In this document: positions 34,063 through 43,050 of the stretch, piece by piece
How positions within the stretch are numbered: the stretch's first letter is position 1
Layout: every line of letters begins with the position of its first letter
Assembly (NCBI RefSeq): GCF_003315195.1
Contig: NZ_QNRV01000004.1
Span: forward strand, 1-64,000
Direction: 5' to 3'
DNA: 64,000 nt
Origin: Sutterella wadsworthensis
Lineage (GTDB): Bacteria; Pseudomonadota; Gammaproteobacteria; Burkholderiales; Burkholderiaceae_F
Translations under genes and position numbers: made by a program
The notes under the pieces: generated by a model
Told to the model about the DNA's origin: nothing
Databases searched by the model: none
What the model saw: the letters and a program-made list of their open reading frames with translations, nothing else

Positions 34063-34081
34063 ACCGAACATATTGTTCGGT
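34063..34081. promoter_or_regulatory. Perfect inverted repeat ACCGAACA-TAT-TGTTCGGT
   Basis: An 8-3-8 perfect repeat in the AT-rich region, followed by TTTG on the plus strand. It could be a TetR-like operator or a short terminator hairpin. The nearest genes are ridA (about 285 bases downstream) and frdA. Confidence 0.4.
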
Positions 34082-34366
34082 TTTGCTTTACGAATATAAG
34101 TCTTTTTACCTATATTTCTTCAAATTTCACTTCTAATTAAATATTAATAAATTATTTTTAGAAATACATTTTATAAATCTCTTCGGAAAACCCTAACGAG
34201 ATATGCCTTTCGACATTTCACTTAGATCGCATCATGGGTCATAAATAGTTTGTGCTTAACAACATTCATAACCAGGACCTCTATTAACTCCCCAAAATCG
34301 ATAGAATCAAGCATCAGAACTTTTTTCCTAGATGCTCTCGGAAGCACCTACAAGAGGAGAACTCAA

Positions 34367-34759
34367 ATGGCCAACCGTATCGTTCAGACTGATTACGCTC
34401 CCGCCGCCATTGGTCCGTACAGCCAGGGCGCCTTCACGCAGATTGCGCTTTACTGCTCAGGGCAGCTCGGCATTGATCCGGCCACGGGGAAATTGGCTGA
34501 CGGCATTGAAGAACAAGCAACGCAGGCCTTCAAGAATCTGCGCGCAGTCATCACGGAAGCCGGTCTCACGATGGCCGATATCGTCAAAGTAACGATCTTC
34601 CTTACCGACATGGCCAATTTCGACGCCGTCAACAAAGCCATGAAAACCTTTGTGCCGGCGCCGTTCCCTGCCCGCTCCTGCTTTGCCGTGGCGGCGCTCC
34701 CGAAGGGCGGCCTCGTTGAAATTGAGGCAATCGTTGATCGCATCGGTCAGCCCTTCTGA
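34367..34759 (+). CDS. ridA: RidA-family enamine/imine deaminase
   Basis: RidA hydrolyses reactive 2-aminoacrylate and related enamines produced by PLP enzymes such as serine and threonine dehydratases. The 130-residue protein contains the family core IGPYSQGAF and LYCSGQLGIDPATGKL. Also present are TFLTDM-type VTIFLTDMANFDAVN and the catalytic arginine in FPARSCFAVAALPKGGLVEIEA. AGGAG precedes the ATG at 34367; the 39 upstream residues of the longer frame are rejected. The next gene (recG) starts two bases after its stop, so the two are probably cotranscribed. A serine dehydratase is encoded 4.5 kb away, which fits its role. Confidence 0.94.
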   Translation: MANRIVQTDYAPAAIGPYSQGAFTQIALYCSGQLGIDPATGKLADGIEEQATQAFKNLRAVITEAGLTMADIVKVTIFLTDMANFDAVNKAMKTFVPAPFPARSCFAVAALPKGGLVEIEAIVDRIGQPF

Positions 34760-34761
34760 GC

Positions 34762-36912
34762 GTGAAGGCCCCCGCACCCATGCCGCCGCGTCCTTATGCC
34801 CGGCCTGCCGCCGAATCCTCTTCAGCCGCCTCTGAGCGCCGAGGAGGCTCTCGTCCTGCGGGCGAGATCAAGAGCGGCAAGCTTGACCCGCTGCCGGTGC
34901 GTCTCAAGCGCTTAGGACTTGTCTCCGACTGGGATTTCGTGCTGCATCTTCCGCTGCGCTATGAGGACGAAACCCGCATTGATCCGATCGGTCTCCTGCG
35001 GGCGGGGGAAACGGCTCAAATTCAGGGTGAAGTGGTGCGTTCGAGCACCATTTCAACGGCCCGCGGTCCGCAGCTGGTGGCTGAACTCGCTGATCAGACC
35101 GGGAGGGTGACGCTGCGCTTCATCCACTATTACCCGACGACGCGCTCGCTGCTCACAATAGGGACGACGCTGCGGGCCTTCGGCGAACCTCGTCCGGCCT
35201 ATTCCGGCGGACTTGAACTCATTCATCCCAAACTCAAGAAGCCCGTGGCCGGTGAAGATGCGCTTCCTTCGTCACTCACGCCGGTTTATTCGCTCGGCGA
35301 AGGGGTACAGCAAACCTGGCTGAGAAAGCGTATCAACCGTGCGCTTCTCGATCTAATGGGGATGGATGATCCGCTGCCGGCGGAAGTTGCCGCAGCGCTG
35401 CAGCTGCCCGGTCTCAAAGCTTCGCTTGAATACCTGCACCATCCGCCTGCCGATGCGCCCCACGAACCGCTGATGAACCGTACGGATCCGCACTGGCAGC
35501 GGCTTAAATTCGATGAGCTGCTGGCCCAGCAGATCACGCTTAAACAACTGCGCGCAGCCGTGGGGCAGGAAAGTGCCCCAGCACTCACCGATTCGGCCGC
35601 AAAGCTCACGACAGCCTTTCTCAATGCGCTGCCCTTCGCACTCACACGGGCCCAAACGCGCGTGTGGGATGAAGTCGCGCACGATCTTGCCGAGCCTCGT
35701 CCCATGCACCGCTTGGTTCAGGGAGATGTCGGCTGCGGCAAGACCGTCATTGCCGCCATGGCGGCGCTTCGCGCGATTGAAGCCGGACGGCAGGCAGCCT
35801 TAATGGCGCCGACGGAAATTCTGGCCGACCAGCATTTGGAGAAAATCGCCCGCTGGCTTGAGCCCCTCGGCGTAAAAATCGTGCGCCTTACCGGCCGCCT
35901 CAAAGCCTCGGAAAAAGCCGCCGCGCTGGCCGCTGCCGCGTCCGGCGAGGCTCAGCTTGTTATCGGCACGCATGCGCTCATTCAAGAGGGCGTTGCCTTT
36001 AAGGCACTCGGCCTCGCGATTGTCGACGAACAGCACCGCTTCGGCGTCGAGCAGCGCTTAGCACTCACGCGTCTCATGCCGGACGGACGCCGTCCGCATC
36101 TTCTGATGCTTTCTGCTACGCCCATTCCGCGCACGCTGGCAATGAGCTATTTCGCCGACATTGATGTATCCGTGATCGACGAACTTCCGCCGGGCCGAAC
36201 CCCCGTTGCCACCAAGCTCGTTCGTCTGGACCGACGCGATGCCGTTCTCGCCGTTGTCAACGATACCGTCAGCAAAGGACGGCAGGTGTACTGGGTCTGT
36301 CCGCTGATTGAAGAAAGCGAAATGCTGGACCTGACGCCTGCGTCGCGATGCGCCGAAGAGCTTGCAGCCAGACTTCCGAACGTTCGCGTGGGTCTCCTTC
36401 ACGGCGCAATGAGCGCAGTTGAAAAGGAAGCAGCGATGTCGGACTTTGCCGCCGGGCGCATTGAGCTTTTAGTCGCCACAACAGTGATCGAAGTGGGGGT
36501 CGACGTACCCAACGCCACTCTGATGATTATTGAGCATGCAGAGCGCTTCGGCCTTGCTCAGCTTCACCAGCTTCGAGGACGCGTCGGCCGCGGCGGCGGG
36601 GCTGCCGCCTGTGTTCTGCTTTTTGACGGCAATCTTTCCGAAACGGGCAAAGAACGCCTGAAAATCATCCGAGAAAGCAATGACGGCTTTGAAATTGCCC
36701 GGCGCGACCTCGAGCTGCGCGGTCCGGGGGAATTTCTCGGTGAACAGCAGTCCGGCATGCCCATGCTTCAGTTTGCCGATCTGGATTCCGACGCTGAGCT
36801 CGTTGAGACAGCATCACGCACGGCCGACCTGATGCTCAAGCAATACCCCGAGCAGGCCGCGCGCCACGCCGCAAGGTGGTTTTCCGCTAAAGCGGAGCTC
36901 TTAAAAGCTTGA
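34762..36912 (+). CDS. recG: ATP-dependent DNA helicase RecG
   Basis: RecG remodels stalled replication forks and branched recombination intermediates. The 716-residue protein shows an N-terminal wedge/OB domain (GQ-type region LELADQTGR-like VAELADQTGRVTLRFIHYYP) followed by superfamily 2 helicase motifs. These are Walker A QGDVGCGKT, MAPTEILADQH, the DEAD-like box VDEQHRFG, the following SATPIPRTL, ATTVIEVGVDVP and QLRGRVGRG. The TRG-like C-terminal wedge is FEIARRDLELRGPGEFLGEQQSG. The start is GTG 34762; ATG 34780 is possible. The first 35 residues are low-complexity. It is coupled to ridA. Confidence 0.96.
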   Translation: MKAPAPMPPRPYARPAAESSSAASERRGGSRPAGEIKSGKLDPLPVRLKRLGLVSDWDFVLHLPLRYEDETRIDPIGLLRAGETAQIQGEVVRSSTISTARGPQLVAELADQTGRVTLRFIHYYPTTRSLLTIGTTLRAFGEPRPAYSGGLELIHPKLKKPVAGEDALPSSLTPVYSLGEGVQQTWLRKRINRALLDLMGMDDPLPAEVAAALQLPGLKASLEYLHHPPADAPHEPLMNRTDPHWQRLKFDELLAQQITLKQLRAAVGQESAPALTDSAAKLTTAFLNALPFALTRAQTRVWDEVAHDLAEPRPMHRLVQGDVGCGKTVIAAMAALRAIEAGRQAALMAPTEILADQHLEKIARWLEPLGVKIVRLTGRLKASEKAAALAAAASGEAQLVIGTHALIQEGVAFKALGLAIVDEQHRFGVEQRLALTRLMPDGRRPHLLMLSATPIPRTLAMSYFADIDVSVIDELPPGRTPVATKLVRLDRRDAVLAVVNDTVSKGRQVYWVCPLIEESEMLDLTPASRCAEELAARLPNVRVGLLHGAMSAVEKEAAMSDFAAGRIELLVATTVIEVGVDVPNATLMIIEHAERFGLAQLHQLRGRVGRGGGAAACVLLFDGNLSETGKERLKIIRESNDGFEIARRDLELRGPGEFLGEQQSGMPMLQFADLDSDAELVETASRTADLMLKQYPEQAARHAARWFSAKAELLKA

Positions 36913-36962
36913 CTGCAGCTGGTTAAGTACTGATTTTTTAACACCTTCCCAACATTTCCATC

Positions 36963-37907
36963 ATGACACTCACTGAACTGAAATACGTTATCGCTGTCGC
37001 GCGGGAGCGGCACTTCGGCCGCGCCGCAGAAAGCTGCTGCGTGAGCCAGCCTTCCCTCTCGGTAGCTATCAAAAAGCTCGAAGAAGAACTCGGCGTCACG
37101 CTCTTCGAACGTCGTTCGAACGACATTGCCGTCACGCCCATCGGCTCTCAAGTAATCGCTCAAGCCCAGAAGGTGCTCGAAGAAAGCCGCCGCATCATCG
37201 ACATTGCCCACAGCGGTCAGGATCCGCTCTCGGGACCGCTGCGCCTCGGCGTGATTTATACGATTGCGCCCTATCTTCTGCCTGAGCTCATCAGTGCGAT
37301 GACCGTTGCCACGCCCAAAATGCCGCTCTTCCTTGAAGAGAACTTCACTTCTGAGCTGCTCAACAAGCTTCGCTCGGGGCAGATTGATGTGGCCGTCACC
37401 GCCAACACGCTCTCCGACACAGGCTTCATGACCCAAGAGATCTATGAAGAGAACATGGTCGTGGCCGTACCCGCGCATCACCCTTGGGTGAACCGCTCCT
37501 ATGTGGGTCCCGATGAGCTCAAAGACCAGACGATGCTCCTGCTCGGCACCGGCCACTGCTTCCGTGATCAAATTCTCGGCATCTGCCCCACCATGGCGCG
37601 CTTCCAGGCTTCGGCCTCCACTGTGCAGCGCACCGTTGAAGGCTCTAGTCTGCAGACGATCTGCCACATGGTCGCTCAGGGCCTGGGCATCACCGTGCTG
37701 CCGTCGTCGGCCGTGCCCTATCTTGCGGGGCTTTCCAACACTGTAAAGATCATTCCGTTCAAGAATCCCACGCCGACGCGCCGCGTTGTGCTCGTCTGGC
37801 GCAAGAGCTTCACCCGCATGGCGGCGGTGGACGCACTGCGCGAGCAGATGAAGAAGCTTCGCCTGAATGGCTGCGTGCCGCTTAACGAACCCGCACTTCT
37901 GCGCTGA
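36963..37907 (+). CDS. oxyR: Peroxide-sensing LysR regulator OxyR
   Basis: OxyR activates peroxide defence genes when its sensor cysteine is oxidised. The 314-residue protein begins with a LysR winged helix (LTELKYVIAVARERHFGRAAESCCVSQPSLSVAIKKLEEELG). The effector domain contains GTGHCFRDQILGIC, where the two cysteines are nine positions apart as in E. coli OxyR Cys199 and Cys208. This cysteine pair makes OxyR the specific call rather than a generic LysR protein. recG-oxyR adjacency is known from other Betaproteobacteria and Gammaproteobacteria. No catalase or ahpC gene lies in the window. Confidence 0.95.
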   Translation: MTLTELKYVIAVARERHFGRAAESCCVSQPSLSVAIKKLEEELGVTLFERRSNDIAVTPIGSQVIAQAQKVLEESRRIIDIAHSGQDPLSGPLRLGVIYTIAPYLLPELISAMTVATPKMPLFLEENFTSELLNKLRSGQIDVAVTANTLSDTGFMTQEIYEENMVVAVPAHHPWVNRSYVGPDELKDQTMLLLGTGHCFRDQILGICPTMARFQASASTVQRTVEGSSLQTICHMVAQGLGITVLPSSAVPYLAGLSNTVKIIPFKNPTPTRRVVLVWRKSFTRMAAVDALREQMKKLRLNGCVPLNEPALLR

Positions 37908-37945
37908 TCTCGACGGCTTCGAGCACTCAAACCAAGGAATCCGCC

Positions 37946-39175
37946 ATGACCGATGACCAGCAGCCGGCCCCCGGCGCAGCAGAACGAAGAAGGAGCACTG
38001 CTCGATCTGCTGCCGCCAAGCGAGTGCGCGGCGATTTCGTCGCTCAAATTCCCAAACGGTTTTCAGAAGGCTTCACGGAACGCATCGACCTCATCATTCG
38101 GATCGTCTTTATGGTCGTGGTGGCCGTCGGCTGCTACCTTGTGCTCGAACCGTTCCTGACGGCCATTCTGATCGCAGCCGTACTTGCAGTCGTAACCTGG
38201 CCGGTTTTCAACAAACTGCGCAGCGGCATGCGGCAGTCGTCTACCGCCGCAGCCTCGGTGATGGTTTTGTCGATTGTGGTGCTGGTGCTCATCCCGCTCT
38301 CCTTCCTGCTCGTCGCCTTGGCTCAGCAGGTGCCTCGCGGGGTGCAGGCCGCAGCGGCCTGGCTTAAGGACCCGCTGCCGATTCTCCAGGCCGTGCAGAG
38401 CATCCCTTATGCGGGCGATTGGCTTTACGGAGAACTCGTTTCAGCCATCGATCCGCAGACCTTTGCGCACACAATGCAGCGCATTCTCGAGCCGCTTTCC
38501 ACGTGGGTGCTTAACGCCGCAGTCAATGTCGGCTCGGGCGTCATGCAGCTCGCCTTTGTGACTTTCATCGTGTTCTTCTTCTATCGCGACGGTTCGTGGT
38601 TTGCCGACCGCATTTCAGCCGTGGTTGAACGCGTTTCGGGCGGAATTGCCGAAGAAATCACCAAGATTCTCGTCAACACCACTCGTTCAGTGGTCTTCGG
38701 AATCGTGGGCACTGCCATTGGTCAAGGACTCGTTGCCGGCATCGGCTTTTGGATTGCGGGAGTTCCGGGCGTACTCATCTTGTCCTTTGCCGTCTGCGTG
38801 CTGTCTGTCATTCCAATCGGCCCTCCGCTCATCTGGCTGCCGGCAGCCGTCTGGCTTTGGAGCAAAGGGGAACTTGGCATGGCGGCGTTTCTCGTTCTTT
38901 GGGGAACACTTGCCGTCTCAAGCGTAGACAATTTCATCAAGCCGCTCTTGATTGCCCGCGGCACTTCAATGCCGATCGCGCTCATCTTTCTCGGCGTATT
39001 CGGCGGCGTGCTCGCCTTCGGCTTCCTCGGCCTCATCCTCGGGCCGCTTCTGCTTGCCGTCGGCATTGCGCTCTTCTCGGCCTGGCTTAAGCGCCCGGTC
39101 ATTGCGCTAGCCAATGCTGCGGAGCAAGCCTCTGCGGCGGAACAGCCTGCGGCCGCGGACAGCGAAAAGCTTTAA
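37946..39175 (+). CDS. AI-2E family (PerM/YdiK-like) membrane protein
   Basis: The 409-residue protein has about eight membrane segments and the AI-2E transporter family layout. An N-terminal hairpin (FLTAILIAAVLAVVTWPVFNKL) is followed by a periplasmic helical insert. The conserved core is VVFGIVGTAIGQGLVAGIGFWIAGVPG, then VIPIGPPLIWLPAA, and DNFIKPLLIARGTSMP. Family members are proposed permeases; evidence for autoinducer-2 export is limited and other members are Na+/H+ antiporters. The 45-residue cytosolic N-terminus is basic. AAGGAA precedes the ATG. It follows oxyR by 38 bases. Confidence 0.85.
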   Translation: MTDDQQPAPGAAERRRSTARSAAAKRVRGDFVAQIPKRFSEGFTERIDLIIRIVFMVVVAVGCYLVLEPFLTAILIAAVLAVVTWPVFNKLRSGMRQSSTAAASVMVLSIVVLVLIPLSFLLVALAQQVPRGVQAAAAWLKDPLPILQAVQSIPYAGDWLYGELVSAIDPQTFAHTMQRILEPLSTWVLNAAVNVGSGVMQLAFVTFIVFFFYRDGSWFADRISAVVERVSGGIAEEITKILVNTTRSVVFGIVGTAIGQGLVAGIGFWIAGVPGVLILSFAVCVLSVIPIGPPLIWLPAAVWLWSKGELGMAAFLVLWGTLAVSSVDNFIKPLLIARGTSMPIALIFLGVFGGVLAFGFLGLILGPLLLAVGIALFSAWLKRPVIALANAAEQASAAEQPAAADSEKL

Positions 39176-39190
39176 GCCTCACGAAGCACT

Positions 39191-39213
39191 GCGGCGGCTT
39201 AAGAAGCCGCCGC
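39191..39213. terminator. GC-rich hairpin between convergent genes
   Basis: GCGGCGGCTT pairs perfectly with AAGCCGCCGC around a three-base loop. No U-run follows on either strand, but its place between convergent genes fits a bidirectional terminator. Confidence 0.55.
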
Positions 39214-39234
39214 AAGAATGAAAGCGCAGCCGAA

Positions 39235-40599
39235 TCACTCGCAGCGCAGAATTTTCGCGAGTCCGCCGCGGCTCGTTTCCCGGTATTTGGCGTTCATGTC
39301 CTTGCCGGTTTCATACATCGTTTTAATGACTTCATCGAGCGGCACGCGCGGTGCACTCGTGCGCCGAAGCGCCATACGAGCGGCATTAACAGCCTTAACG
39401 GCAAAAATGGCATTGCGTTCGATGCAGGGCACCTGCACCTGACCGTTCACCGGATCACAGGTGAGTCCCAGCGAATGCTCCATGCCGATTTCGGCAGCCA
39501 TTGCCACTTGCGAGGGCGAACCGCCCATCACTTCTGCAAGACCGGCTGCCGCCATCGAACAAGCAACCCCCACTTCCCCTTGGCAGCCCACTTCTGCACC
39601 GGAAATGGAGGCGTTTCTTTTGAAGAGTCCGCCTATTACAGCTGAAGCCAGAAAGAAGCGCAGGCAGGGTTCGGGCTTGGGCTCGCCGATAAACTTCGCC
39701 CAGTACGCAAGCACTGCCGGAATCACGCCGCAGGCTCCGTTGGTGGGCGCTGTAACCACACGGCCGCCGGCAGCGTTTTCTTCAGACACCGCAAGCGCAA
39801 ACATGTTGATCCAATCGAGCACCGCCATAGGATCCACGGAAAGACGTGCGGTCGATTCGAGCGCACGGTTAAGTGATGGGGCACGGCGCTGCACTCTCAG
39901 CGGACCGGGCAGCAGCCCTTCAGTATGAATGCCTCGCGCAATGGCTTCTTCCATCACTTCGCGAATTCGCGCAAAGTGCGCGTAGATTTCTTCGCGCGTA
40001 TGAAACACCAATTCGTTTTCCATCGCCAGACTGGAAATGGAGAGCCCCGTTCTTTCACAGGCGGCAAGCAGTTCCGCAGCATTCTTATAGGGGTAAGGCA
40101 CGGGCTTTTCGGCCTGCGGCTCCAAACCAAAGTGCTCATCATCAACGATGAAGCCGCCTCCGATCGAATAGTAGGTATTCGAATAGAGCAGTCTGCCGGC
40201 ATCATCCCAGGCAGAAATCTTCATGCCGTTTTCATGTTTAGGCAGAAATTCCGCATGAAAGACCAGCCCCGAAGCCCTGAGAAACGCCGCTTCATGGCGG
40301 CGGCCAAGATCAATGCGTTCGTCTTGCTCCACCCGCTTGATGATTGAAGCAATCTCTTCGAGCGGCACGGTCTCAGGCAAATAGCCTTCCAGCCCGAGGA
40401 TGACAGCGAGGTCTGTATGGTGACCGCGGCCGGTAAGCGAAAGTGACCCGTAGACATCCACCTGAATGCGCGCCGTCTGCTCTAGCAGATTTTTCTCAAC
40501 GAGCTCGCTGAGAAAAGCAGCACCGGCCTTCATGGGCCCAACGGTGTGTGAGCTCGAGGGACCAATACCGATCTTATAGATGTCAAAGGCGCTGATCAT
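39235..40599 (-). CDS. sdaA: L-serine dehydratase, iron-sulfur type
   Basis: SdaA converts L-serine to pyruvate and ammonia with an oxygen-labile [4Fe-4S] cluster. The 454-residue single-chain form starts ISAFDIYKIGIGPSSSHTVGPMKAG, which is diagnostic. The beta-domain sequence LTGRGHHTDLAVILGLEG follows. Cluster cysteines lie in TNGACGVIPAVLAYW, VACSMAAAGL and CDPVNGQVQVPCIERN. The ATG at 40599 fits family starts; 12 further residues in the open frame are unlikely. No ribosome site is obvious. Serine degradation suits an amino-acid-using anaerobe and links to RidA, which removes the 2-aminoacrylate intermediate type. Confidence 0.96.
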   Translation of the reverse strand: MISAFDIYKIGIGPSSSHTVGPMKAGAAFLSELVEKNLLEQTARIQVDVYGSLSLTGRGHHTDLAVILGLEGYLPETVPLEEIASIIKRVEQDERIDLGRRHEAAFLRASGLVFHAEFLPKHENGMKISAWDDAGRLLYSNTYYSIGGGFIVDDEHFGLEPQAEKPVPYPYKNAAELLAACERTGLSISSLAMENELVFHTREEIYAHFARIREVMEEAIARGIHTEGLLPGPLRVQRRAPSLNRALESTARLSVDPMAVLDWINMFALAVSEENAAGGRVVTAPTNGACGVIPAVLAYWAKFIGEPKPEPCLRFFLASAVIGGLFKRNASISGAEVGCQGEVGVACSMAAAGLAEVMGGSPSQVAMAAEIGMEHSLGLTCDPVNGQVQVPCIERNAIFAVKAVNAARMALRRTSAPRVPLDEVIKTMYETGKDMNAKYRETSRGGLAKILRCE

Positions 40600-40716
40600 G
40601 GCGGAATCTTGGAGATTTGAAGAGTTGTGAAGCACATAGCCGGCAGGATTGCCCGCCGGCGGTCGGAAAGTGTATCAAGCGGCACACAGTCCATGAGAAC
40701 GGCATGTTCGTATACC

Positions 40717-40758
40717 AAAAAAATGCCCGTCCGAGGAAAAGAATTTCCGCAAACGGGC
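40717..40758 (-). terminator. Rho-independent terminator of the dcuC gene
   Basis: Nested stems GCCCGT/ACGGGC and GGAAA/TTTCC are followed on the minus strand by TTTTTTT. It lies about 70 bases after the dcuC stop codon. Confidence 0.8.
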
Positions 40759-40829
40759 TTTTGCTTTGGACCATCACGTCAAGAGCGGCGGAACTGCCGC
40801 CCTGACGTTCGAGCGCTATTGCGCAGGCA

Positions 40830-42098
40830 TTAAACCATGATCAGCGCGCAGACGATGGTCGCAGCCAGCATCGGCAGAGCCGTGCGCTTGATCACTTCGA
40901 TCGGCGAGACCATAGCGATACCGGAGACGAGAATCGTCACGCCGGCAAGCGGAGAGGCCGTACGGCCGGCAGCACCAGCAAGGAACGCGAGACCGCCCAG
41001 ACCCTGAATTGACATGCCGAAGTCTTCAGCATGCGGGGTAACCGTTTCATTGAAGGCCAGCGTAGCCGCGTCGCCTGAACCCGTGATCACACCCATGATG
41101 AACGGGCCGATCGAACCGCCCCAGCGGGCGATCTCATTGGATTCCTTGAGCGACTGCACAAAGACATCGATCAAACCGGCTTCACGCAGACCAGCAGCGA
41201 ACACGCCCGCAGCAATGATGATGCCCATCACGTCAGCATAGCCCTTGCCGCAGCCGTTGAAGAATTCCTTCGTGAAGGTTTCGGGATTCGGACGAGCAAC
41301 CGCCAGCGCGATCACCGCACCGAGCACCATGGCCTGCGCCACGCCCATCTTGATGAACGGGCACCAGAGGTTGCCGACAACCAGAATGGTGATCGGAACG
41401 AGCGGAACCAGCGCCTTAATGGGATTGGGCGTGAAGTCGTCCGTCTTCTGTGCCTTGGACTCATCAATCTTGGCGTTCTTGTCGCCCTTGCCGTCACCCA
41501 GCAGGATGCACATGATGAGCGTACCGATCACGCCGAAAGCACCGATCATGATCGAGTACGGCGCATGGAAGCCGATGAACTCCATCACGTCAATGTGCGC
41601 CATGTTTGCCACGTAAGGATTGTGGGACGTACCCGGCGAGAGGTATGAGCCGATCGTACCGGCAAGCACCGCAGCAGCGGCGCCGGCAGGCTTGATGCCC
41701 GCGCGGAGCATCACCGGAATCAGCGTGGAGCCGACGGCTGCCGCGCAGCCGGCAGCTGACGGGATGGCGATATTAACGAAGAAGGTAATCGCCGTGCAGA
41801 CCGGAACGAGGAAGATGCCAAGACCGCGAATCGGCGCGGAGAGGTAGTGAACGAGCGAGCGGTCAGCCTCTGTGTACTTAGCAACGAAAGCAAAGCCCAT
41901 CGAGCCGCAGATGGCCATCACCAGCGAGGCGTTGGTCATCGATTTGGCGAAGGCATTCAGGCCGCCGACGAGGTTCCATGAAATCAAGCAGAGCAGAAGG
42001 CCGGAGCCAATCAGCACAAGGCGTGTTTCATAGCGTTTGATAAGGCAGTACACGACTGCAAATATCACCAATACGGCAACCCATTCGGTAATACCCAT
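40830..42098 (-). CDS. dcuC: C4-dicarboxylate transporter, DcuC family
   Basis: DcuC carriers mediate succinate efflux and fumarate/succinate exchange in anaerobes. The 422-residue protein has about 12 membrane segments. Family-typical stretches are GSMGFAFVAKYTEADRSLVHYL, then NIAIPSAAGCAAAVGSTLIPVM, LAGTIGSYLSPGTSHNPYVANMA and GSGDAATLAFNETVTPHAEDFG. AAGGAGA precedes the ATG. It is upstream of sdaA on the same strand but separated by a terminator. Together with the Dcu carrier at 27.1 kb it gives the cell two unrelated routes for C4-dicarboxylate traffic. Confidence 0.92.
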   Translation of the reverse strand: MGITEWVAVLVIFAVVYCLIKRYETRLVLIGSGLLLCLISWNLVGGLNAFAKSMTNASLVMAICGSMGFAFVAKYTEADRSLVHYLSAPIRGLGIFLVPVCTAITFFVNIAIPSAAGCAAAVGSTLIPVMLRAGIKPAGAAAAVLAGTIGSYLSPGTSHNPYVANMAHIDVMEFIGFHAPYSIMIGAFGVIGTLIMCILLGDGKGDKNAKIDESKAQKTDDFTPNPIKALVPLVPITILVVGNLWCPFIKMGVAQAMVLGAVIALAVARPNPETFTKEFFNGCGKGYADVMGIIIAAGVFAAGLREAGLIDVFVQSLKESNEIARWGGSIGPFIMGVITGSGDAATLAFNETVTPHAEDFGMSIQGLGGLAFLAGAAGRTASPLAGVTILVSGIAMVSPIEVIKRTALPMLAATIVCALIMV

Positions 42099-42238
42099 GG
42101 CGAGATCTCCTTGATGGAAGAAATGTTGTATCTAATTATTTATTATTAGGCGAGTTCATTATGCACGGTTTTGCATACTTCAGGACTAGTAGATACGCGT
42201 GGTAGACCACATTTTTTTGTAATAACTGCGTTTATCAA

Positions 42239-42823
42239 TTAGATACGAAATACTTCCTGCCGATACCAAGAAAGTTCATGAATACTTTCCGCAATATCCG
42301 CAAGGGCTTGATGCTTGTTGACACAAGTTCCGACCCAAACTTTTTCCGGAGCCCACCGGCGGCAGAGTTCCTTGATGGTTGACACGTCAATCGAGCGATA
42401 GTGGAAATAACGCTCCATGCCGGGAATCCAGCGCGCCATAAAACGGCGGTCCTGACCGATCGTATTGCCGCACATTGGGCTTTTGCCTTCTGGCACATAG
42501 CGGCGAAAGACCTCAGTGAATATCTGCGCGCATTTTTCTTCATCCACCGTACTTTCAAGGCATCGTGCAACAAGTCCGGATTTAGTATGCGTTTCCGTAT
42601 TCCAAGCATCCATCCCGTCGAGCACGGCCTTGGGCTGATGAATTGCCACGACAGGACCTTCATGAAGAATGTTCAAATTCTTGTCCGTAATGATCGCAGC
42701 CACCTCCAGGACGCGATTCACCTCGGGCTGCAGCCCCGTCATTTCCATATCAATCCAAATGAGGTTGTCGTCGGCATAGGACGGATCCCGTTCCATGGCA
42801 TTTGCGCAAGGCTCTGTAGTCAT
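42239..42823 (-). CDS. orn: Oligoribonuclease
   Basis: Orn degrades 2-5 nucleotide RNA fragments, including pGpG from cyclic di-GMP turnover. The 194-residue protein has the DEDDh exonuclease motifs. Exo I is LIWIDMEMTGL (about residues 21-31), then HTKSGL, GNTIGQDRRFM (Exo II), and Exo III with the catalytic histidine in VNKHQALADIAESIHEL. SIDVSTIKEL is a further match. Length is slightly above E. coli Orn (181) owing to an N-terminal tail. It is divergent from the M48-like gene, the standard betaproteobacterial orn-M48-rsgA arrangement. Confidence 0.96.
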   Translation of the reverse strand: MTTEPCANAMERDPSYADDNLIWIDMEMTGLQPEVNRVLEVAAIITDKNLNILHEGPVVAIHQPKAVLDGMDAWNTETHTKSGLVARCLESTVDEEKCAQIFTEVFRRYVPEGKSPMCGNTIGQDRRFMARWIPGMERYFHYRSIDVSTIKELCRRWAPEKVWVGTCVNKHQALADIAESIHELSWYRQEVFRI

Positions 42824-43050
42824 CTTCGCTCTAATCTCTAATAAATAAGTGCCGGCATTGGGAAACTGCGACGCCAGACCGTCTGCTCACCGCCGACCTG
42901 CAAGTCAACTTGCCGGAAGTCTAACGCAGGCGGCGAATACTTCCTGCCGTCAAGATGAAGCATCAGCCATCCGACCTGCGATAATTTGGCCAAACCACAG
43001 CGGCTGCCGCGCGATCAAAACGCCTGAAGTCAGAGACCTCCTGTCAACGA

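Larger units (their letters stand above)
33164..34366. other. 1.2 kb gene-free, AT-rich region between frdA and ridA
   Basis: No plausible gene was found on either strand. A few short plus-strand frames in 33153-33543 look like shadows. From about 33640 the base composition becomes strikingly AT-rich compared with the coding regions, especially 33880-34200. It holds two inverted repeats (33683-33696 and 34063-34081) and must contain the frd promoter on the minus strand and the ridA promoter on the plus strand. Confidence 0.6.

Noticed and set aside
42198-42218. GTGGTagACCAC followed by a T-run as orn terminator
   Set aside because: The T-run is on the plus strand while orn is transcribed leftwards; the stem is short with a two-base loop, so it is probably chance.
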